35,604 bases of DNA from Clostridia bacterium. Its GTDB lineage: Bacteria; Bacillota; Clostridia; Lachnospirales; Bianqueaceae. Under the pieces are notes generated by a model. It searched no databases and was not told the DNA's origin. It was given only the letters and a program-made list of their open reading frames with translations. The position numbers and the translations under genes were made by a program. The DNA is taken from positions 1 through 35,604 of the forward strand of contig CAAFMN010000012.1 of NCBI GenBank assembly GCA_900764045.1. The letters are read 5' to 3'. Positions 1 to 8,147 of the stretch are shown piece after piece (positions within the stretch are counted from its first letter, which is position 1; each line of letters begins with the position of its first letter).

Positions 1-282
1 GAAAACTATAAAATCTGGTACACATAAGGAGTCTCACCTTCTTAAAGTGTGCCAGATATTTTTAAAAATCCAGAGAAGCCTATAGAATCCTGGTGCACGT
101 AAGAATCTCATTCTCCAAGGTGTACCAGAGGTTTTCAAAAATCCAGAGAACCCCATAAAACCTCTGGTACACCAAGAGTCTCATTCTCCCAAGTGTACCA
201 GAGGTTTTCAAAAATCCAGAGAACCCCATAAAACCTCTGGTACACCCAAGAGTCTTATTCTCCCAAGTGCACCAGAGGTTTT
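1..282. repeat. Tandem array of 73-bp palindromic repeats (array 1)
   Basis: Units start near 47, 120, 193 and 267, so the period is 73, 73 and 74 bp; a partial unit lies at 1-46. The two central units are almost identical, the outer ones diverged. Each full unit is a 53-bp hairpin with perfect 16-bp arms (GTGTACCAGAGGTTTT and its complement, for example 120-135 with 157-172) followed by a spacer of about 20 bp reading CAAGAGTCTCATTCTCC. The spacer is as conserved as the hairpin, so this is not a CRISPR. The reverse complement of this unit makes up array 2 at 22193-22527. The array sits just upstream of the pilus operon. Its function is unknown; it could act as a bidirectional terminator, an expression modulator or a mobile palindromic repeat. 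Confidence 0.95.
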
Positions 283-296
283 GGTATAAGGAAACG

Positions 297-407
297 TGCG
301 ACGGCACCTTTTTTATACATTTTTTAATCTGAGTCATAGATTCCATTTTCTGGCATATAATGGATTATGTTTTAGCGATTCATAACAAAGGAAAGGAGGA
401 ATCCGAA
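297..407 (+). promoter_or_regulatory. Putative pilus operon promoter and leader
   Basis: This stretch between array 1 and the first pilus gene carries a TATAAT hexamer at 356-361. No good -35 is visible 16-18 bp upstream (the hexamer there reads GTCATA), so the promoter would be weak or activator-dependent. A clear ribosome binding site (GGAAAGGAGG, 390-399) precedes the ATG at 408. If the -10 is real, the transcript starts near 368. Confidence 0.4.
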
Positions 408-704
408 ATGACCGATAAAGAATTAAAGAAGCTGCGGCGCATAGATCTTCTGAATATTCTTTTGGCGCAGAGCCGGGAAATCGACCTTCTGCGGGAAAAG
501 CTCCGTGAAACCGAGGCGGCGCTGCAAGACAAGACTCTTATGATCGATAAGGCCGGTTCGATTGCCGAAGCCTCTTTACAGCTGAACGGTATTTTCCGCG
601 CCGCTGAGCTAGCCTGTCAGCAGTATACGGATAATATTCGGCTGCTGAACGAGCGTCAGGAAGCTCTTCTGAAACAGCAGGAAAGAGCGGGTATCATATC
701 ATGA
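408..704 (+). CDS. Small coiled-coil protein at head of pilus operon
   Basis: A 98-residue charged protein with no signal peptide or membrane span, so probably cytoplasmic. It is nearly all helix, with a heptad-like region rich in Leu, Glu, Arg and Lys (LLNILLAQSREIDLLREKLR, about residues 13-32) predicting a coiled coil. I chose the ATG at 408 over an in-frame ATG at 360 because a strong Shine-Dalgarno lies 8 bp upstream of it and the putative -10 box overlaps the earlier ATG. Its stop overlaps the start of the signal peptidase gene by 4 bp (ATGA), so the two are translationally coupled. I recall similar small proteins at the head of Firmicute pilus operons, sometimes loosely labelled DNA repair proteins. 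No function can be assigned; a regulatory or assembly role is a guess from position. Confidence 0.75.
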   Translation: MTDKELKKLRRIDLLNILLAQSREIDLLREKLRETEAALQDKTLMIDKAGSIAEASLQLNGIFRAAELACQQYTDNIRLLNERQEALLKQQERAGIIS

Positions 705-1285
705 GATCACTAGAGCCGACAGAACTGCCCGGACAGGAACTGCTGGAGGCTGAACTGAAACGTGTTCAATATGCCGCCCGCTATCGTCAAGTCCTACGCA
801 GCACACTCTATTCTCTGATCGTTGTGGCCGCCTCTGCCGTATTGATCGCGACGGTCTGGATGCCGGTATTGCAGATCTACGGTTTCTCCATGTCTCCTAC
901 TCTGGAGGAAGGAGATATTGTCGTTTCCCTGAAGGGGACTTCCTTTCAGCAGGGAGATCTGATCGCCTTTTATCTTGGCAACAAGATTTTAATAAAGCGC
1001 TGCATCGCGCTACCCGGCCAATGGGTGGATATCGATGAAGACGGCAATGTCTATATTGACGGAACACTATTGGATGAGCCGTATCTCATCGATTCGTCAT
1101 TCGGAGACGCCAATATCGCGTTTCCCTATCAGGTGCCGGATCATCGGTATTTCTGTATGGGGGACCACCGCTCCACTTCTGTGGATTCCAGACACACCGA
1201 AGTCGGCTGTGTAGCCGATGAACAGATCATCGGAAAAATCGTATTCCGAGTTTGGCCCTTTTCAGGTTTTGGAATGGTTCAATAA
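701..1285 (+). CDS. Signal peptidase I (pilus-associated, S26 family)
   Basis: A type I signal peptidase of 194 residues: a short cytoplasmic N-terminus, one membrane span (about residues 33-55) and an extracytoplasmic catalytic domain. The nucleophile motif GFSMSPTL gives Ser63, and the general base Lys99 sits in LIKRCIALPG; the GDHRSTSVDSR box near residue 155 is the conserved C-terminal box. In sortase-assembled pilus loci of Gram-positive bacteria a dedicated signal peptidase of this kind (SipA type) is needed for processing or polymerising pilins. Here it lies second in the operon, coupled by a 4-bp overlap to the gene before it and 15 bp ahead of the tip adhesin gene. Length and motifs look intact. 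Confidence 0.93.
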   Translation: MRSLEPTELPGQELLEAELKRVQYAARYRQVLRSTLYSLIVVAASAVLIATVWMPVLQIYGFSMSPTLEEGDIVVSLKGTSFQQGDLIAFYLGNKILIKRCIALPGQWVDIDEDGNVYIDGTLLDEPYLIDSSFGDANIAFPYQVPDHRYFCMGDHRSTSVDSRHTEVGCVADEQIIGKIVFRVWPFSGFGMVQ

Positions 1286-1300
1286 GGAGGTGACATTTCC

Positions 1301-4165
1301 ATGGTTGATTTTCGTCTGCCGGATATAGATCAATATACCACAAGAGCTCACAGGCGCCGGATCCGGCGCAGAACTACCGCGTGCCTCGCGGCTGCCGTAA
1401 TCTTCTGCACCGCATATGCCCTGATCCTGCCTGCCGTAACCATAGAAAAAGAATGTCCGATTCCAGAACACACGCACACAGAGGAATGCTATACACAGAT
1501 TGTCTCCAAAACCTCTTTGGTCCCGGTCTGTACACCGCAGTCTCTTGGAGTTCATCAGCACATCCCTGAATGCTCCACCAACTGCGGTTACGCGGATTTT
1601 GTAATCCACACGCATGATTCCTTCTGTTATGAAGATGACGGCCGATTGTGGTGCCCTCTGGCAGAAATTCATGAACACATCCATGATGAGGGCTGCTATG
1701 TTCTTCCGTCCCCGCATGTTCATGACAACGAGTGCTATACACAAGAAGGCGAGCTTACCTGTACGCGGCAAGAACCGGAGGGGGATCCGGAGCCTGTACT
1801 GATCTGTGAACGGCCGGAGATCTCCTGTCACCAGCATACCAATCGCTGTTATGACAGTACCGGAGTTCTTATCTGCGGCCAGACGCAAATTCTGGCGCAC
1901 CAACACGCTTCCTCCTGTTTTACAGTCCTGGAAGCTGACGCAACAGAACTGACCTGCGGTATGACGGAGCACACTCATACCTCGGAATGTGTCCCTGACC
2001 CGGAGGAATCGGACAGCATGTACGAAGAGCCTCCGCATGACAGCAGTATCTCTAATGAATCGGATGTTTCTGCCGATGAGGCCTCCTTCCCCGCGGAAAC
2101 CGAACAGGGCGCTTCTGATGAATACAACAGCATCGCTGAACCCTGCTTCGGAACCAATTGGCTCCTACTGCGAAACAGCGGTTGGTGGGAGAGGTATAGC
2201 GGTTATTCGCCGGAAATCGCCTATAGCTATAACGCTCTTTCATTTTATGGTTTTCCTGTACTATCCGATGCAGCCTCCGCTCCTTCTTCTGTCCAGATCG
2301 ATACCGCGGGCGGTACCCGTCAGAATACAGAAGACGGTGTATCCGTCAGCAAAACCATTGCTGGCACAGACATCGAGAATGTCTTTGATATTACTCTGAC
2401 GGTCCAGACACCGCAGATTATAGAGCGGATTACCCAAGAACCGGATATGGCCGTAGTCATCGTCATGGACATCTCCAATACCATGAAAGAGGATTTCGAC
2501 GGTGAGACCCGTTACAGCGCGGCTATGGAGGCTGCCGAAACCTTTCTGGATAACTTTGCCGCCAATAATTCTCTGGGAATCAGCAAGGTCGGCTATGTAG
2601 CCTTCAATACAGACGCCCATCAGATCTTCGGATTGCAGCCATGCACAAACAGTACGCAGGCCAATGTCCTGAAAAACCTCATGCTCACTTCTACCGGCAA
2701 AATCATCGATCCGGATGAATACTCCGTGTCGCATTCCCGTTTTACCAATATTGAAGCCGGACTGAAGATGGCAAACGATATGCTGAATACTGTCTCCAAT
2801 ACAAATAAGTTCATCATCTTTCTCAGTGACGGATTTCCCACGACGTATATCCGCAGTGATTATTCCGGCTATGACCCTTATGACTCTACCGGACGGTTCT
2901 ACGACCATGTACTGAACAGAAAATGTCTCTATGGAAACAGCTATTCCGATGAAGCAGCCATCCGTGCCAGAAAGATAGCCTCCTCCATTAAGGATCGCGG
3001 AACCACCATCTTTTCCATCGGTGTAGATGTCGGCGGTCAAACGATCCAAACCTATATTACCAAAAGTGAAAACGCGTCCGGCTTCTCGGTGGTGGACCGT
3101 ACCGGCACTTCCTATGAGATCGGCGACGCATCCAGTGCCGAAGCCTATAAGAACTGGCTGCGTAACGGCATTGGTTCCGGATATTACTATGACAGCACCA
3201 ATACCCAGGGACTGAAAGCCGCTTATGATACAATCTTTCAGACCATCCAGCAAAATATCGAAATCGCCGCCGCTGCCGATTGGGTTACGGAAGATCCCAT
3301 TCCCACCATGACACCGGATGCCATCGAATTCATCGGGATGTACGCCCAGAACGGAGCGTTGCAATGGAGCCTGAGCGGTTCCCATGAAAATAATGGTGAA
3401 AATTCTGCCTCCTATATCACGGATAGCAGCACGATCCGTTGGGATCTGAAGGAGTCCGGCTATAGCGCACAGGTCAACGGAAACACGACTCTCTACACCT
3501 ATCAGCTTCGATACCGGGTCCGCCTGAAAAATGAAGATCCGGCCTTTGCGGAGAATCAGGTCTATGAAACCAATGGCCGAACGACACTGCAGTACCGGGT
3601 GATCCGAAGTACAGACGGTGTCGCCTCCATCTCCGACCCCAAAACCATCGAGTTCCCGATTCCTTCCGTTCATGGCTTTTTGGAAGATCTCACCTTCCTT
3701 AAGCAGGATAATCACGGAAACTGCCTGCCTGGCGCACAGTTCACTTTGCGGCATGATCCCCAATGCGGAAAATGCCGCGGAGACGGCACAACCCTGCTGC
3801 TTTCGGACCGTACCGCCGTCTCCGGTGAGGATGGAAGCGTCATCTTCCGCCATATTCCCTCCGGCCACAGCTATCTGCTGCAAGAAACAAAAATCCCTTC
3901 CGGATATTCCTCGGATGGGACCCAATACACGGTAACCGTCCGTTATGACCAATTGACTGTCACGGCTGCCGCTTCCGGCGGCAATGAGATCCCATGGGAA
4001 GGTATCATAGTCAACAATACCTATTATGAACTGCCCGCCACCGGCGGAAATGGTACTGTTATGTATACGATAGGAGGAATACTGTTGATCCTGGCAGCCC
4101 TCTTCCTGTTGTATAGATATAATAACTGCGGTGTTCCAAGCGGACCCATTGGAACAAAAAAATAA
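1301..4165 (+). CDS. Pilus tip adhesin with His/Cys repeats, VWA domain and LPATG anchor
   Basis: A 954-residue surface protein. A basic N-terminus and hydrophobic segment (about 25-47, ending ALILPAVT) form the export signal. Residues 55-230 carry about eight H-x-H-x(3-5)-C-[YF] units (HTHTEECY, HQHTNRCY, HTHTSEC and others), several followed by a second Cys, a pattern suited to metal binding or disulfides. A von Willebrand factor A domain spans about 383-660 with an intact MIDAS DxSxT (DISNT near 389) and FLSDG near 505. A Cna/SpaA-type domain covers about 788-900, with an E-box-like YLLQETKIPSGY near 857. The C-terminus is a sorting signal: LPATGG near 911, a hydrophobic span and a short basic tail. 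VWA proteins in this position are usually the adhesive tip pilin. A strong AAGGAGGTGA fixes the start. Confidence 0.92.
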   Translation: MVDFRLPDIDQYTTRAHRRRIRRRTTACLAAAVIFCTAYALILPAVTIEKECPIPEHTHTEECYTQIVSKTSLVPVCTPQSLGVHQHIPECSTNCGYADFVIHTHDSFCYEDDGRLWCPLAEIHEHIHDEGCYVLPSPHVHDNECYTQEGELTCTRQEPEGDPEPVLICERPEISCHQHTNRCYDSTGVLICGQTQILAHQHASSCFTVLEADATELTCGMTEHTHTSECVPDPEESDSMYEEPPHDSSISNESDVSADEASFPAETEQGASDEYNSIAEPCFGTNWLLLRNSGWWERYSGYSPEIAYSYNALSFYGFPVLSDAASAPSSVQIDTAGGTRQNTEDGVSVSKTIAGTDIENVFDITLTVQTPQIIERITQEPDMAVVIVMDISNTMKEDFDGETRYSAAMEAAETFLDNFAANNSLGISKVGYVAFNTDAHQIFGLQPCTNSTQANVLKNLMLTSTGKIIDPDEYSVSHSRFTNIEAGLKMANDMLNTVSNTNKFIIFLSDGFPTTYIRSDYSGYDPYDSTGRFYDHVLNRKCLYGNSYSDEAAIRARKIASSIKDRGTTIFSIGVDVGGQTIQTYITKSENASGFSVVDRTGTSYEIGDASSAEAYKNWLRNGIGSGYYYDSTNTQGLKAAYDTIFQTIQQNIEIAAAADWVTEDPIPTMTPDAIEFIGMYAQNGALQWSLSGSHENNGENSASYITDSSTIRWDLKESGYSAQVNGNTTLYTYQLRYRVRLKNEDPAFAENQVYETNGRTTLQYRVIRSTDGVASISDPKTIEFPIPSVHGFLEDLTFLKQDNHGNCLPGAQFTLRHDPQCGKCRGDGTTLLLSDRTAVSGEDGSVIFRHIPSGHSYLLQETKIPSGYSSDGTQYTVTVRYDQLTVTAAASGGNEIPWEGIIVNNTYYELPATGGNGTVMYTIGGILLILAALFLLYRYNNCGVPSGPIGTKK

Positions 4166-4181
4166 GAAAGGACGCTCATTT

Positions 4182-5642
4182 ATGAAGTACATGAAAAAAT
4201 TTACCAGTCTTCTGCTGGTACTGGCCATGACATTGGGCCTGACCACTGCCGCCTTTGCTGACGGTACCAATACCATTACCGTTACAAACACCGTCGCAGG
4301 CCAGCGCTATGACCTGTATAAGATCCTGGATCTGGATGTCAACGCGGATCTCTCTGCCTACAGCTACACCGTAAACTCTGCCTGGACGGATTTCTTTGCC
4401 GAAGGCGCTCCGGGACTCACCTATGTCAGGATCGACTCGCAGGGCTACGTCACCTGGAAGGACAATGCCGATGTAGCCGCCTTTGCTAAAGCAGCTGAGA
4501 CCTTTGCGGCCTCCAAGCCTCTGACAGCGCTAGACAGCCAGATTGCTGCGGAAGGTACTGCGGAACTTACCTTTACCGGTCTGGAAGTCGGCTATTATCT
4601 TGTCACCTCTACGCTTGGCACCAAGGCGATCGTCGCCACAACGCCTGACAATCCGACTCCTTCCATTGCGGAGAAGAATGAAGTTCCTTCCAATGAAAAA
4701 AAGGTGGAAGAGGACTCCACCAACACCTATGGTCCGGTAAATGATGCCGATATCGGCCAGGCCGTAAACTTCACCTCTACAATTACCGCTCAGCCCGGTG
4801 CGGAGAACTATGTATTCCACGATACCATGTCCGAGGGTCTGACACCGGACTTTGCCTCCATCAAGATTTTCGCTGACAATAATGAACTTTCATCGGATCA
4901 TTATACGCTGGTGACGAGCGGACTTACGGATGAATGCACCTTCGAAATCATATTCAAACAGGCCTATCTCAATACGATCACTGCCGCGACGACTCTGGAC
5001 GTCCGATACTCTGCCGTTTTGAACGAGAAAGCCGTCATCGGCAGCACCGGCAATCCCAATATCAGTAAGCTAAGCTACGGCGACAGCAGCAACACCAAGT
5101 ATACTCCTGACAGTCAGACCACAACCAAGACCTGGGAATTCCAGATTTTCAAGTATGCCAAGGACACCAACGAAGCGGAACATCCTCTGAGCGGCGCCAG
5201 GTTCACATTGAGCAAGAACGCTGACGGCAGCAATCCCATCCGCCTGGTTAAGATCTCCGCAGAGAACGCCGCGACCCATATCTATCGGGTCGCCCAGGAC
5301 AATGAGACCGGCATTACCGAATTCGAATCCGGTGCCAGCGGCACAATTCAGATTCAGGGGCTGGATGCTGATACGTATTACCTGGCGGAGACTCTGCCGC
5401 CTGCCGGTTATAACCAGCTTGCCTCTCCTATCAAGGTAACCATCGACCACACTGGCAATGTTACAAAGGATGAGGATACGACTGTGCTGGCTGACAACAT
5501 GGTCAAGGTCGAGAATAAATCCGGAACAGAGCTTCCTTCTACCGGTGGTACAGGAACGATCGTCTTCTATGTTCTCGGATCCGTACTGGTTCTGACGGCG
5601 TTTGTCGCGCTGGTAACTAAGAGACGCATGAATGTTAGATAA
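4182..5642 (+). CDS. Major (backbone) pilin, LPSTG-anchored
   Basis: A 486-residue pilin subunit. The signal peptide (1-26) probably ends AAFA before Asp27. Repeated Ig-like, isopeptide-type pilin domains follow; the C-terminal one has a typical E-box (YYLAETLPPAGY, about 405-416), whose Glu promotes Lys-Asn isopeptide bonds in this family. The sorting signal is LPSTGG near 451, a hydrophobic span and RRMNVR. I do not see a canonical YPK pilin motif; the nearest Lys-rich candidate is VPSNEKKVEED, about 169-179. The start at 4182 was preferred to the in-frame ATG at 4131 because it has a GAAAGGA site and begins a proper signal peptide. It follows the tip gene by 16 bp and precedes a strong hairpin and the polymerising sortase. 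Confidence 0.92.
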   Translation: MKYMKKFTSLLLVLAMTLGLTTAAFADGTNTITVTNTVAGQRYDLYKILDLDVNADLSAYSYTVNSAWTDFFAEGAPGLTYVRIDSQGYVTWKDNADVAAFAKAAETFAASKPLTALDSQIAAEGTAELTFTGLEVGYYLVTSTLGTKAIVATTPDNPTPSIAEKNEVPSNEKKVEEDSTNTYGPVNDADIGQAVNFTSTITAQPGAENYVFHDTMSEGLTPDFASIKIFADNNELSSDHYTLVTSGLTDECTFEIIFKQAYLNTITAATTLDVRYSAVLNEKAVIGSTGNPNISKLSYGDSSNTKYTPDSQTTTKTWEFQIFKYAKDTNEAEHPLSGARFTLSKNADGSNPIRLVKISAENAATHIYRVAQDNETGITEFESGASGTIQIQGLDADTYYLAETLPPAGYNQLASPIKVTIDHTGNVTKDEDTTVLADNMVKVENKSGTELPSTGGTGTIVFYVLGSVLVLTAFVALVTKRRMNVR

Positions 5643-5652
5643 GCAACCTTTT

Positions 5653-5693
5653 CCCTCGTACCCGGCGGAGTTTTCCTCTGCCGGGTACGAGGG
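5653..5693 (+). terminator. Strong intercistronic hairpin after major pilin gene
   Basis: An inverted repeat with 14 perfectly paired bases (CCCTCGTACCCGGC and its complement), extended by three more pairs including one G-U, around a 7-base loop. It starts 11 bp after the pilin stop codon and lies ahead of the sortase ribosome binding site. No T-tract follows (ATACAACCTC), so it is probably not a full rho-independent terminator. A partial terminator or a 3' stabiliser that keeps pilin mRNA in excess over sortase mRNA is more likely. Confidence 0.8.
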
Positions 5694-5717
5694 ATACAAC
5701 CTCAAGGAGAGACCCGT

Positions 5718-6572
5718 ATGAAGAAAAAGCGAGATCATTTTTTAACAGTACTTTTCATCCTGATCCTTTTTGCGGGTTTGTCCTTGCTGCTGTATCCCAG
5801 TATCAGCAACTACTGGAATTCCTTTCACTCCACACAGGCCATTGCCAATTATACGGAAGAGGTCGCCAATCTGGACCACCAGGAATATGATGACCTATGG
5901 GACGCGGCCCGGAAGTATAATGAAGAACTTTCCCGGCATGGTACCGCCTATCGGTTGACAGACGAACAAACGCAGCAATATGAAACGCTGCTGAACGTAT
6001 CCGGGCTCGGCATCATGGGATCCATTGAGATCCCGGAAATCGATGTCAATCTGCCGATCTATCACGGCACAGACGAATCTGTCCTACAGGTTGCCGTCGG
6101 GCATCTGGAATGGTCCAGCCTACCCATAGGGGGAGACGGAACCCATTGCGTTCTCTCCGGCCATCGGGGACTTCCCAGCGCCAAACTGTTTACCAATCTG
6201 GATCAACTGGAAAAGGGAGATACCTTCCTTCTCCGTATTTTGGATGAGGTTCTGACTTATGAGGTAGATCAGATTCTCATCGTAGAGCCTCAGGAAACTG
6301 CCGCTCTGCAAATTGAGCATGGCAAGGATTACTGTACTCTTATAACCTGTACCCCTTATGGCATCAATACCCACCGGCTTCTGGTCCGCGGCCACCGGAT
6401 CGATACTCTGCAGGAAGCATCCGCCATCCGTATCATAGCGGATGCCATCCAGATCGAACCGCTGCTGGTAACTCCGATTGTGGCTCTGCCGATTCTGCTG
6501 GTTCTGCTGATGATTCTGCTGCGGCCAAGGAAGCCGCGAAACTATGGAGGTGATATCGATGAAGTTCTATAG
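5718..6572 (+). CDS. srtC: Class C sortase (pilin polymerase)
   Basis: A 284-residue sortase with an N-terminal membrane span (about 8-28), the catalytic beta-barrel and a second C-terminal span (about 248-267), the two-span layout typical of class C pilin-polymerising sortases. The active site is complete: His149 in LSGHRG, Cys211 in TLITCTPYG and Arg220 in THRLLVRG. MGSIEIPEIDVNLPIYHG (about 100-117) is a family signature. The usual lid motif DP[WF] is not obvious; the region before residue 90 reads RLTDEQTQQYETLLN, so the lid may be absent or altered. A good AAGGAGAG precedes the ATG. The enzyme should join major pilins through the LPSTG Thr and a pilin Lys. Its 3' end overlaps the next gene by 14 bp. 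Confidence 0.92.
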   Translation: MKKKRDHFLTVLFILILFAGLSLLLYPSISNYWNSFHSTQAIANYTEEVANLDHQEYDDLWDAARKYNEELSRHGTAYRLTDEQTQQYETLLNVSGLGIMGSIEIPEIDVNLPIYHGTDESVLQVAVGHLEWSSLPIGGDGTHCVLSGHRGLPSAKLFTNLDQLEKGDTFLLRILDEVLTYEVDQILIVEPQETAALQIEHGKDYCTLITCTPYGINTHRLLVRGHRIDTLQEASAIRIIADAIQIEPLLVTPIVALPILLVLLMILLRPRKPRNYGGDIDEVL

Positions 6573-7509
6573 AAGAGCGCATGCTTTTCTGCTATGTGTA
6601 ATCCTTTGGATGTCGGCCTATCCTACCGGGCTTCTGGCTGCTGAAAATCCGGATCCGAGCCGGGATGTCCGCCTGACTCTCTCCTATCACGATAACCAGC
6701 TTCCCCTGGTCGGCGCCCAGTTCGAACTCTATCTTGTCGCATCGGCTGATACAAAAGGGAAACTGACCGTAACCGATGGCTTCCGTTCTTTTCATGTAGC
6801 CCTTGATCAAGACGCCGAAACCTGGAAGACACTCGCGTCCACTCTGGAGGGCTATGTTCGCCGGGATCAACTTACGCCGACCGATAGCGGTGTAACCGAC
6901 ATCCGCGGTCATCTCTCCTTTCCGAACCTTACACAGGGGCTGTACCTTGTTCTGGGGCAACAGCATCTCCAGAACGGATACCGTTATGACGCGGCGCCCT
7001 TTATGATACTGCTGCCCTCACAGGACGCTTCGAGTGATGAATGGATTTATGATGTGACCGCAAATGTAAAATATGAGGTCTCCCAGGTGCCGGAAGACGA
7101 ACCTGCAACCATCCGCCGCAAAGTACAAAAGATCTGGGAGGATGCCGGCTACACCGAATCCCGTCCCCAGGAGATTACCGTTCAGCTTCTCCGGAACGGA
7201 GAGGTCTACAGCACCGTCACATTAAATGCGTCAAACCACTGGCACTACACCTGGTCCGATCTCCAGGACGACGCAGTCTGGACCGTGGTGGAAAAGGAAT
7301 GTGAAGACTATACAGTCACGGTCCGCCGGGAAGGCATCACATTTCTGATCACCAACACCTATTCGCCTGATACTCCTCCGCCTCCCGCTCCGGACACACC
7401 GAACCTGCCGCAAACCGGTCAGCTCTGGTGGCCGGTACCTCTTCTGCTCTGCACCGGGCTGGTATGCGTCCTGATCGGTCTGATCCGCCGCAAAGGAGAC
7501 AGAATATGA
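6559..7509 (+). CDS. Minor (basal-type) pilin with Cna_B domain and LPQTG anchor
   Basis: A 316-residue cell-wall protein. The signal peptide is about 1-27 (cleavage likely near LLA-AEN). The N-terminal half is an Ig-like pilin domain (FELYLVAS, GLYLVLGQQHL) and about residues 180-270 form a Cna_B domain (KVQKIWEDAGY, VTLNASNHWHYTWSDL, ITNTYSP). A Pro-rich linker (PPPPAPDTP) and LPQTG near 283 lead to a hydrophobic span and RRKGDRI. Pro-rich tails before the anchor are common in basal pilins that join the fibre to peptidoglycan. The ATG at 6559 was chosen over 6544 because GGAGG at 6546-6550 sits 8 bp upstream. The gene begins inside the class C sortase gene and ends in an ATGA overlap with the next sortase, so translation is coupled. 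Confidence 0.88.
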   Translation: MKFYRRAHAFLLCVILWMSAYPTGLLAAENPDPSRDVRLTLSYHDNQLPLVGAQFELYLVASADTKGKLTVTDGFRSFHVALDQDAETWKTLASTLEGYVRRDQLTPTDSGVTDIRGHLSFPNLTQGLYLVLGQQHLQNGYRYDAAPFMILLPSQDASSDEWIYDVTANVKYEVSQVPEDEPATIRRKVQKIWEDAGYTESRPQEITVQLLRNGEVYSTVTLNASNHWHYTWSDLQDDAVWTVVEKECEDYTVTVRREGITFLITNTYSPDTPPPPAPDTPNLPQTGQLWWPVPLLLCTGLVCVLIGLIRRKGDRI

Positions 7510-8147
7510 CGCACTATCCGAAAGGGGCTCTATGGATAGGAACAGGGCTGCTGCTGATCGTGGCGTCTCTGTCCCTATGCGGCTGGAACCAGTTGGAATC
7601 CGTCCGGGCTGGCGCGGCCGCCAAAGCCATCGTCCGAGATCTGGAAGATTTCGTCTCTTCGGCGGCTTCTCCCTCTGAAGCCTCTGAAACAGAGCTTCCG
7701 GATTATACTCTGGACCCGAACATGGACATGCCCGTTGAAACCATCAATGGTTACGATTCGATCGGTCTCCTGGAGATCCCCGTTCTAAACCTGCGTCTGC
7801 CTGTTTTAAGTGATTGGAGCTATCCGCAGCTGCAGATCTCTCCCTGCCGCTACAAGGGTTCTGTCTATACCAACACCCTCATCATTGCCGCTCATAACTA
7901 TGCTTCTCACTTTGGGCAGCTGAAGGAACTTCATACCGGAGACCGCGTTCTCTTCACGGATATCGACGGAAACCGCTTCTATTATACGGTATCCGAGTTG
8001 GAAATTCTTCTTCCCTCGGCTACCGATGAGATGGAAAACGGCGATTGGGACCTGACCCTCTTTACCTGTACCATCGGCGGACAGAGCCGTGTTACCCTGC
8101 GCTGTGTCCGGACCGAAGCACCTCCTACAGCAGTGCTTCCCACCTGA
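7506..8147 (+). CDS. Second pilus-locus sortase (anchoring type, class uncertain)
   Basis: A 213-residue sortase with one N-terminal membrane span (about 7-25) and no C-terminal span, unlike the class C enzyme upstream. Catalytic residues are in place: His130 in IIAAHNYASHFG, Cys188 in LTLFTCTIGG and Arg195 in SRVTLRC. The region GLLEIPVLNLRLPV (about 87-100) is the first barrel strand pair. I recognise this as a sortase variant common next to Clostridia pilus genes, closest in feel to class B or D; I cannot decide without alignment. A single-span sortase at the operon end probably attaches the finished pilus to the wall through the LPQTG basal pilin. Its last 23 bp overlap the convergent gene on the other strand. 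Confidence 0.85.
   Translation: MTHYPKGALWIGTGLLLIVASLSLCGWNQLESVRAGAAAKAIVRDLEDFVSSAASPSEASETELPDYTLDPNMDMPVETINGYDSIGLLEIPVLNLRLPVLSDWSYPQLQISPCRYKGSVYTNTLIIAAHNYASHFGQLKELHTGDRVLFTDIDGNRFYYTVSELEILLPSATDEMENGDWDLTLFTCTIGGQSRVTLRCVRTEAPPTAVLPT

Noticed and set aside
1..282. CRISPR array
   Set aside because: The spacers are as conserved as the repeats, the unit is a 53-bp hairpin and no cas gene is near.
80..346. 88-codon open frame on the minus strand across array 1
   Set aside because: It merely translates the 73-bp repeat; no ribosome site and no conserved-looking protein.
2261..4291. 676-codon antisense frame opposite the tip adhesin gene
   Set aside because: It mirrors codon bias of the real gene on the + strand; no start signal, domains or plausible composition.
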